From assembly GCA_017860725.1 (NCBI GenBank), contig JAGDMX010000042.1, forward strand, positions 1-11,825: a stretch of DNA of 11,825 nt, in the 5' to 3' direction. Within the stretch, counting starts at the first letter, position 1; each line of letters begins with the position of its first letter. The notes beneath the pieces were generated by a model that had not been told where the DNA came from, ran no database searches, and saw only the letters and a list, made by a program, of their open reading frames with translations. The stretch comes from Chloroflexota bacterium (GTDB lineage: Bacteria; Chloroflexota; Anaerolineae; Anaerolineales; UBA4823). Below are positions 7,280-11,825 of this stretch, piece by piece. A program made the position numbers and the translations under genes.

Positions 7280-8116
7280 ATGACTATGAATAGATTACCC
7301 TATCAAATCGTTGAACTCCCAGCGGGGCGCCGAATATGGGTGAACACCCTCGACCTGTCCTGGCCAGCCCATACCATGTACGGTTTGCTGGAAGTGGACG
7401 TGACGGTCGCTCGGAAGCTGATCGCCGAGCACGAAGCGCGCACTGGCGAGACACTGTCCTTTGCCGGCTTTTTAACCTTCTGCCTGGCCCGCGCGGTGGA
7501 CGAGGACAAGACGATCCAGGCTTACCGCAAGGGCGACAGGCAACTCATCCTGTTTGACGACGTGAACGTTGGGTTAATGGTCGAACGGAAGCTTGGCGAG
7601 AAGCGCGCCCTGATGGGGCATGTCGTCCAGGCCGCCAACCGCAAGACGTATCGGGAAATCCACGACGAGATCCGCAGGGTACAGTCTGAACCCGTGCCGC
7701 CTGGAAGAGGGATGGCATCCTGGTTTCGTTCTGCCATGCTGTTGCCGTGGCCATTGTCCAGGCTGGTTATCGCTTTGCTCCGCCTAAACGGCCGCCGGGA
7801 TCCGACCATCGCCGTGTCCATGGGAGGCACAGTCGCCCTTACGTCGGTTGGGATGTTCGGCGGGAGCCATAGCGGCTGGGGGCTAAGTCCCACACTCCAC
7901 CCGCTCGGCCTGGTGGTGGGAGGCATTGCTTGGAAGCCGGCCGTCGTCGAAGGACGGATTGAGCCGCGTGAGATCCTCAATCTGACGGTATCGTTTGACC
8001 ACGACATCGTCGACGGGGCTCCGGCGACCCGCTTTGTGCGCCGTCTGGTAGAGCTAATTGAGAGTGGGGCAGGGCTGGTTGAGCCGGATGACCGGCGAGT
8101 GACGATCTCTGACTGA
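7280..8116 (+). CDS. Free-standing E2-type acyltransferase (2-oxo acid dehydrogenase catalytic domain, CAT fold)
   Basis: The 278-aa protein corresponds only to the catalytic domain of dihydrolipoamide acyltransferases. No lipoyl domain or peripheral-subunit-binding domain precedes it. The catalytic motif appears as DHDIVDG with His241 and Asp245 (usual form DHRxxDG), and the LTSVGMFG element (187-194) matches the TxSNxGMFG strand of E2 cores. FLTFCLARAV and AYRKGDRQLILFDDVNVGLMVE also fit E2 enzymes. With no lipoyl carrier or E1/E3 gene nearby, a role in a dehydrogenase complex is unlikely. A CoA-dependent acyltransferase acting on a small molecule, as in chloramphenicol acetyltransferase, is the better inference. 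The start is ATG 7280 with GGAGG at 7266-7270; ATG 7286 is possible. The M28 gene follows after 16 bases. A truncated homologue lies at 10905. Confidence 0.88.
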   Translation: MTMNRLPYQIVELPAGRRIWVNTLDLSWPAHTMYGLLEVDVTVARKLIAEHEARTGETLSFAGFLTFCLARAVDEDKTIQAYRKGDRQLILFDDVNVGLMVERKLGEKRALMGHVVQAANRKTYREIHDEIRRVQSEPVPPGRGMASWFRSAMLLPWPLSRLVIALLRLNGRRDPTIAVSMGGTVALTSVGMFGGSHSGWGLSPTLHPLGLVVGGIAWKPAVVEGRIEPREILNLTVSFDHDIVDGAPATRFVRRLVELIESGAGLVEPDDRRVTISD

Positions 8117-8132
8117 AAGGAGCATCGGTTCT

Positions 8133-9479
8133 ATGGCTGAGCTGATAAGCATCCAGGACGCTCAATATGCGTTGGATATCGTGAAGGCGATCTGCACACA
8201 GGTTGGGCCCGGCTTGCCGGGTAGTCCCCAGGAATGGGAACGGGCTGCGATGATCAAAAAGGAATTGGAATCGCACCTGGGCGTTGAAAATGTCGCCAGT
8301 GAGGCATTTACCCTTGTGCCGTGGGCTTTCCAGGGCGTGCTGCGCATCAGCGCCCTCTTCACGCTCATTGCCACCCTGCTGAATATTTCCATGGGGCGCA
8401 TCGCCGATCTCCCAGGCTGGCTGACCGCCTTGACCTCCCTGGCCTGCGCAACTCTCTCAGTACTGCCGCTGTTCTTCGAGACCATCCGGTATCAGGAGTT
8501 CATCGATCCGCTTTTCAAGAAGAAGCAATCGGTGAATGTGATTGGCAGGCTACGCAGGTCCGGGACCGAAAACGTGAAGCGAGTGCTCATCATCAGCGGT
8601 CACCACGACAGCGCGCTGGAATTTACCTGGCTGCGCCTGCTTCACAGCGCGATTCGATGGGGCAGTCCAGATGGTCGTCCGAACAGCGCTCGCCAAAATG
8701 GCTGGATTCTCTTTCTAGGGTATGTTTTTCTGGTTCTGACTGTGACCATGTTCCTTGGGCCTGTATTCATGCTGGTGATGAGTATCATTCAGCTGGCGGG
8801 TATCATCGCAGGCAATTCCGGGATCGTTCACATCGGGACGCTGGGGTGGGTCTGGCTGGCTTATCCGATTGTGCCGTCCATTCTCTTTGGAGTGTTCTAT
8901 ATCCGCGGAGAGAAGAATGGTGGCAATGTGCCAGGCGCGGCTGATAATCTTTCAGCGAGCGCCTTGGTGGTGGCAATGTGCAGGTTCCTGGTGCAAAACC
9001 CCGCCTGCATCCCCGCCGACACGGAAATCCGCTTCATATCCTTCGGTAGCGAGGAGGCCGGAATTCGGGGCTCACGGCGGTACGTGGAGCGCCACCTGGA
9101 CGAGCTGAAACGCCTGGACGCCCGGCTGCTCAATTACGAAGTGGTCGCACACCCGCAAATTGACATCCTGGGCACGGATGTGCGCGGTGTGAAAAACTCC
9201 CCCGAGATGGTGAACAGCGTGGCTGCGGCGGCCCAGCGCGCCGGCGTGCCTTACACGGTGAAGAATAATCCCACCAGCGGAGGCGGGAGCGATGCTGGCC
9301 CCTTCAGCCAGGCCGGGTTGAAGGCTACAACACTGATGCCGATCAAAATGCCGCATCAGATGCTGGCTTTCTACCACCAGAAGTGGGATAGGCCGGAGGT
9401 TCTGACCTACGAGCCGCTGATAAACGTGCTCAAGCTTACACTCGAATGGATCCGCAACGGCGCGGGTGTTGAAAATTGA
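8133..9479 (+). CDS. M28 family metallopeptidase with transmembrane segments inserted in the catalytic domain
   Basis: The 448-aa protein carries all likely di-zinc elements of M28 aminopeptidases in order: GHHDS (His157, Asp159), GAADNLSAS (Asp271 as bridging ligand), GSEEAG (Glu307 as base, Glu308 as ligand), Glu336 in NYEVVAHP at the Asp/Glu ligand position, and His415 in FYHQKWD. There is no N-terminal signal peptide. Instead hydrophobic helices occur at ~64-87 and ~93-115, before the first metal motif, and at ~190-230 (probably two) and ~235-257, between the first and second metal motifs. The metal site is thus assembled from parts separated by membrane hairpins. The start is ATG 8133 with AAGGAG at 8117-8122. 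The stop is 25 bases before the aminotransferase start. Substrates are probably peptides or aminoacyl amides. A C-terminal relic of a second copy lies at 10961. Confidence 0.9.
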   Translation: MAELISIQDAQYALDIVKAICTQVGPGLPGSPQEWERAAMIKKELESHLGVENVASEAFTLVPWAFQGVLRISALFTLIATLLNISMGRIADLPGWLTALTSLACATLSVLPLFFETIRYQEFIDPLFKKKQSVNVIGRLRRSGTENVKRVLIISGHHDSALEFTWLRLLHSAIRWGSPDGRPNSARQNGWILFLGYVFLVLTVTMFLGPVFMLVMSIIQLAGIIAGNSGIVHIGTLGWVWLAYPIVPSILFGVFYIRGEKNGGNVPGAADNLSASALVVAMCRFLVQNPACIPADTEIRFISFGSEEAGIRGSRRYVERHLDELKRLDARLLNYEVVAHPQIDILGTDVRGVKNSPEMVNSVAAAAQRAGVPYTVKNNPTSGGGSDAGPFSQAGLKATTLMPIKMPHQMLAFYHQKWDRPEVLTYEPLINVLKLTLEWIRNGAGVEN

Positions 9480-9490
9480 TCAAATGCTGA

Positions 9491-9496
9491 AAGGAG
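9491..9496 (+). promoter_or_regulatory. Ribosome binding site fixing the aminotransferase start
   Basis: AAGGAG lies 8 bases before ATG 9505. The longer frame from GTG 9466 would overlap the M28 gene and add 13 residues with no ribosome site, so 9505 is preferred. Confidence 0.8.
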
Positions 9497-9504
9497 AGCA
9501 TACG

Positions 9505-10887
9505 ATGGATGACAAGGAAAGAATCGCGGGTATTCTCAATGGATACCGCGGCGAGATCATGGCCAAATGCCCCAAGTCCCTGGCGATCTGGCACAAAAAT
9601 CGCTCGGTGATGCCGGCAGGTGTCGGCAGCGTTTTCCGGTTGTCCGATCCTTTCCCGATGGTCATCCAGCGGGCCAGAGGAGCCCGTATATGGGACGCAG
9701 ACGACAATGAGTACCTGGATTGCATGCTCGGTTTCTCAGTGATGATTCTGGGCAACTCGCCGGAGGAGGTTGAAGCCGCGATCCGGGAGGCAATGCCGCG
9801 TGGGACTCACTACGGACAATGCCACGAACACGAGTACGAGTTTGCCAGGCTGTTTTGCGACATGGTACCAGGCGTCGACAAGGTGACTTTCTGCAACTCG
9901 GGAACCGAGGCGACAATGTACGCGCTGCGGCTGGCGCGTGCCACAACCGGGCGACCCCTGGTGGCGAAATTCGAGGGCGGCTATCACGGGGCCCACGATC
10001 TGCTGGCGGTCAGCTACGGCCGGCCGCGTCCGGGGCTGGATCTGAGCGGAGCGATCGATGATCCCGCAGCCATCCCCGAGAGTCATGGTCTGGCTGAGGG
10101 CGCCTGGCAGGGCACCATCGTATTGCCTTTCAATCACCCGGCAGCCTTCGATAAGATCCTGCGCCATGCCGACCGGCTGGCTGCGGTGATTATCGAGCCT
10201 GCCCAGGGCGCGGCTGGTGCAATCCCGGCGGATCGGGATTTCCTGGCAGAGCTACGCCGGATCACACACCAGATTGGAGCCTTCCTGATCTTTGACGAAG
10301 TGATTACCGGCTTCCGCCTGGCTCCCGGCGGGGCTCAAGAATTCTATGGCATCATCCCTGAGGTGAGCGCTTTCGGCAAGGTGGCCGGGGGCGGTTTACC
10401 CTTCGGGGCGGTGGGTGGAACTGCCGATGCCATGCGTTTGATGGAATACGATCTTGAACCAGAGCGGTCGATCCTCATGGCAGGGACGTTCAATGGGAAT
10501 CCAATGGTCACGGCGGCTGGCATGGCTGTCTTGAATCGATTGAGCAGTGATCCAGGCCTGTATGCACGCTTGAACGCCATGGGAGATCGCTTCTGGGTGG
10601 AAATCAACCAGTTTGCCCAGGAAGGCAACTACCCGGCGATCGCAACAGGGGTTGGCTCGATGTTCGCCATGCACACGTTGCCTGGACCGGTCAAAAGCGT
10701 CCGGGACCTGCGGGCCGGGAACGGGGCTGCCAGCGCAGGCCTGAGGTTGCTTTTTCGCAAGAACGGACTGCATATCACACCCAGCCATGGCTTTATGAGC
10801 ACGGCGCACACAGACGAGGACATCACCCGGCTGATCGAGATTTATAAAGCCGCAATGAAGGAACTGAGAACGCAGGCAATATGGTGA
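9505..10887 (+). CDS. Class III PLP-dependent aminotransferase, glutamate-1-semialdehyde aminomutase-like
   Basis: The 460-aa cytosolic enzyme has a full set of class III motifs: a phosphate-binding NSGTEATMYALRLAR (131-145), YHG (160-162) which stacks on the cofactor, FDEVITGFR with Asp264 contacting the pyridine nitrogen, the Schiff-base Lys292 in FGKVAGGGLPFGAVGG, and GTFNGNP (327-333). The GKVAGGGLPFGA wording and the AGVGS and GTFNGNP elements place it with the glutamate-1-semialdehyde aminomutase-like group. No other tetrapyrrole gene is here and the N-terminal extension differs from HemL, so a secondary-metabolism or amine-converting role is more likely than haem synthesis. It follows M28 after 25 bases and is probably co-transcribed. 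The donor and acceptor substrates cannot be read. Confidence 0.92.
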   Translation: MDDKERIAGILNGYRGEIMAKCPKSLAIWHKNRSVMPAGVGSVFRLSDPFPMVIQRARGARIWDADDNEYLDCMLGFSVMILGNSPEEVEAAIREAMPRGTHYGQCHEHEYEFARLFCDMVPGVDKVTFCNSGTEATMYALRLARATTGRPLVAKFEGGYHGAHDLLAVSYGRPRPGLDLSGAIDDPAAIPESHGLAEGAWQGTIVLPFNHPAAFDKILRHADRLAAVIIEPAQGAAGAIPADRDFLAELRRITHQIGAFLIFDEVITGFRLAPGGAQEFYGIIPEVSAFGKVAGGGLPFGAVGGTADAMRLMEYDLEPERSILMAGTFNGNPMVTAAGMAVLNRLSSDPGLYARLNAMGDRFWVEINQFAQEGNYPAIATGVGSMFAMHTLPGPVKSVRDLRAGNGAASAGLRLLFRKNGLHITPSHGFMSTAHTDEDITRLIEIYKAAMKELRTQAIW

Positions 10888-10904
10888 GACAAGGCAGTGT
10901 GAAT

Positions 10905-10958
10905 ATGAATGGTATAAACAATCCTTATCATGTGGTTGATCTGCCTCCTGAGCGCCGC
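10905..10958 (+). pseudogene. Relic of a second E2-type acyltransferase gene (first ~18 codons)
   Basis: Seventeen bases after the aminotransferase stop, ATG 10905 opens a frame beginning MNGINNPYHVVDLPPERRG. It matches the start of the intact enzyme at 7280 (NRLPYQIVELPAGRR): PY, V, LP and RR coincide and the spacing is identical. Homology stops at about 10958. The frame then runs into unrelated codons and stops at TAG 10994, giving a 29-codon ORF. AAGG at 10891-10894 may be the remnant ribosome site. The remnant is not a near-copy of the 7280 gene, so the duplication is old or the second copy was acquired separately. Confidence 0.78.
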
Positions 10959-10960
10959 GG

Positions 10961-11140
10961 GATGGCCGCCTTCCAGTCAGCCGGGCCGTCTTAGAGGCAA
11001 CAACGCTGCTTGATTTTAAGGTGCAGCAGATGGTGGCTTACTATCACCAGGAGTGTCATACCCCGGAAATCCTGACTATTGAGCCGCTATTAAATGTGCT
11101 GAAGCTCACCATCGAGTGGGTAAAGAATGGTGGGGAGTAG
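10961..11140 (+). pseudogene. Relic of a second M28 peptidase gene (last ~60 codons)
   Basis: In a different frame from the E2 relic, codons 10961-11140 read DGRLPVSRAVLEATTLLDFK and continue VQQMVAYYHQECHTPEILT up to KNGGE and a TAG stop. This is clearly the C-terminus of the M28 gene at 8133, whose residues ~386-443 read DAGPFSQAGLKATTL ... MLAFYHQKWDRPEVLT ... LTLEWIRNG. The last metal-ligand His is still present. Start, ribosome site and the first ~85% of the gene are missing. It is joined within a few bases to the E2 relic, in the order and orientation of the intact pair, so one internal deletion explains the structure. Confidence 0.85.
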
Positions 11141-11151
11141 GCAAAATAATC

Positions 11152-11226
11152 CGTATAGCTCGGCGTGGTTCGGCATCGGGCGAGTTTTCGTCCAGGTAGC
11201 CAGCTAACCCTATACGCCCTTTTTCC
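11152..11226. terminator. Possible terminator-like inverted repeat followed by a T-run
   Basis: CGTATAG (11152-11158) is the exact reverse complement of CTATACG (11210-11216). Inside it, GGTT (11167-11170) can pair with AACC (11206-11209). CCCTTTTTCCC follows at 11217-11226 (five T). The arms are far apart and the stem is interrupted, so this is a weak candidate for the end of the operon transcript. The rest of 11141-11320 shows no gene. Confidence 0.25.
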
Positions 11227-11237
11227 CAAACTGCCTG

Positions 11238-11270
11238 TTGCATTTCCACAGCGGACTACTATACTATGAT
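11238..11270 (+). promoter_or_regulatory. Candidate promoter for the membrane LuxR gene
   Basis: TTGCAT (11238-11243) and TATACT (11260-11265) are separated by 16 bases. A second -10-like hexamer, TATGAT (11265-11270), overlaps it. They lie 50-60 bases before ATG 11321 in an AT-richer patch. The -35 match is only partial. Confidence 0.35.
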
Positions 11271-11320
11271 TATCTATTGCCGATCAGTCATCCGTGGACA
11301 GTCCGGAACAGGTGGTTGCC

Positions 11321-11825
11321 ATGAACAACCCATACTCGCTCAGCAAACGTGAGTTAGAAATCGCCAGGCTGCTGGTGCAGGGTAAAAGCAATAAGGAGAT
11401 TGCCCACATCCTGGGTATCACCGAGCACACCGTTGAGTACCACCTGAGTAATATTTACCGCAAGCTGGGGGTCAGGTCGCGATCGGAGGCGATTCCGAAA
11501 CTGGAGAAAGTCCTAGGTGAATCTTGGGGAAACCTGGGGGAATCCACAGTTGAAAATGGTAGCGATAAACAGGATAATACGTACGAAGCAAACGGCGGTT
11601 TACCAGGCTATCGGAAAATTGGCGAGTACTTTATCCGCTACAAGCTGGTCGTCATCGTCGCATTACTGCTGGCCGCCATCGTGTTTACCTTGTTTTCAGT
11701 ACCGGAGCCGTGGAGCCGGTACGAGAGAGAGTGCGAGGACCCGGATATGCACACCGTAGGACAGACCATGATACGCTCTTACGCTTCCGGCGCGGAAGTG
11801 CACGGACAGTTTGGCACGGAGAATA
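11321..11825 (+). CDS. LuxR-type HTH protein with a single transmembrane helix (3' truncated by window edge)
   Basis: The frame runs from ATG 11321 to the window end (168 codons seen) without a stop. Residues 6-61 are a GerE/LuxR DNA-binding domain: LSKRELEIARLL, SNKEIAHILGITEHTVEYHL and IYRKLGVRSRSEAI. A polar linker follows (~65-100, rich in Glu, Asn, Gly), then one hydrophobic helix (~108-127, VVIVALLLAAIVFTLFSV). The chain continues with a polar segment containing Cys137, which by the positive-inside rule (RYK before the helix) should be outside. The HTH-linker-TM-exterior order resembles ToxR-type one-component sensors, though those carry a winged HTH. AGGTGG (11310-11315) is a modest ribosome site. 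The C-terminal sensory part lies outside the window. It might sense an external signal and control the upstream run or its own downstream genes; this is inference. Confidence 0.85.
   Translation, partial: MNNPYSLSKRELEIARLLVQGKSNKEIAHILGITEHTVEYHLSNIYRKLGVRSRSEAIPKLEKVLGESWGNLGESTVENGSDKQDNTYEANGGLPGYRKIGEYFIRYKLVVIVALLLAAIVFTLFSVPEPWSRYERECEDPDMHTVGQTMIRSYASGAEVHGQFGTEN

Noticed and set aside
8929..8980. GGTGGCAATGTGC occurring twice about 40 bases apart within the M28 gene
   Set aside because: The two copies are read in different frames within normal coding sequence (NGGNVPG and VVAMCR). It looks like coincidence rather than a repeat element.
9466..9504. Longer aminotransferase starting at GTG 9466 and overlapping the M28 gene
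   Set aside because: AAGGAG sits 8 bases before ATG 9505, and no site precedes 9466.
9505..10887. Naming the aminotransferase hemL
   Set aside because: The catalytic core is similar, but the context has no tetrapyrrole genes and the N-terminus differs; a gene symbol is not justified.
11517..11759. 80-codon + strand frame near the end
   Set aside because: It is a shifted frame of the LuxR-TM gene that starts at 11321, whose frame shows a clear HTH and a transmembrane helix.
1..11825. tRNA, rRNA, CRISPR arrays, transposase or integrase genes
   Set aside because: I saw no cloverleaf with a T-loop motif, no regularly spaced repeats and no transposase or recombinase motifs on either strand.

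Overview
The window reads as a contig from a member of the Chloroflexota, most likely class Anaerolineae. This is an inference from gene content: a MalT-type LuxR regulator, a small protein of a kind I associate with that group, a free-standing E2-type acyltransferase and a TCATTGCGAGGAGC-type dispersed palindrome. No rRNA or marker gene is present to prove it. Every credible gene is on the + strand.

Layout. Positions 2-1723 hold the 3' part of a large MalT/LuxR-type regulator whose ATPase half lies outside the window. Positions 1724-2006 are non-coding and carry a palindromic dispersed repeat. A tightly packed run of genes then spans 2007-10887: a 72-aa small protein, an MFS (DHA1-type) exporter, a first alpha/beta hydrolase, a 59-aa Cys/His small protein absent from simple long-ORF lists, a very short ORF of doubtful status, a second hydrolase paralogous to the first, a membrane-anchored serine beta-lactamase-like (S12) hydrolase, a free-standing E2-type (CAT-fold) acyltransferase, an M28 metallopeptidase with membrane segments inserted in its catalytic domain, and a class III PLP aminotransferase of the glutamate-1-semialdehyde-aminomutase-like group. 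Two junctions are ATGA overlaps (MFS/hydrolase 1 and hydrolase 2/S12) and most other gaps are under 45 bases, so much of the run is probably one or two operons. The largest gap (4703-4876) precedes hydrolase 2.

Immediately after the aminotransferase is a gene ghost (10905-11140): the first ~18 codons of a second E2-type acyltransferase fused to the last ~60 codons of a second M28 peptidase. This is what remains if a second E2-M28 pair lost about 2 kb internally. A further possible trace of an E2-type N-terminus lies at 4711-4782. Together with the tandem hydrolases, this shows the locus has grown and shrunk by duplication and deletion. After a 180-base gap, the window ends in a truncated gene for an N-terminal LuxR HTH joined to a single transmembrane helix.

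How the genes may work together is inference. Three hydrolase types often active on amide or ester bonds (S33-like, S12-like, M28), one acyltransferase, one aminotransferase and one exporter, bracketed by two LuxR-family regulators, would suit processing, modification and export of a small amide- or peptide-like compound, or detoxification of one. The substrate cannot be read from the sequence.
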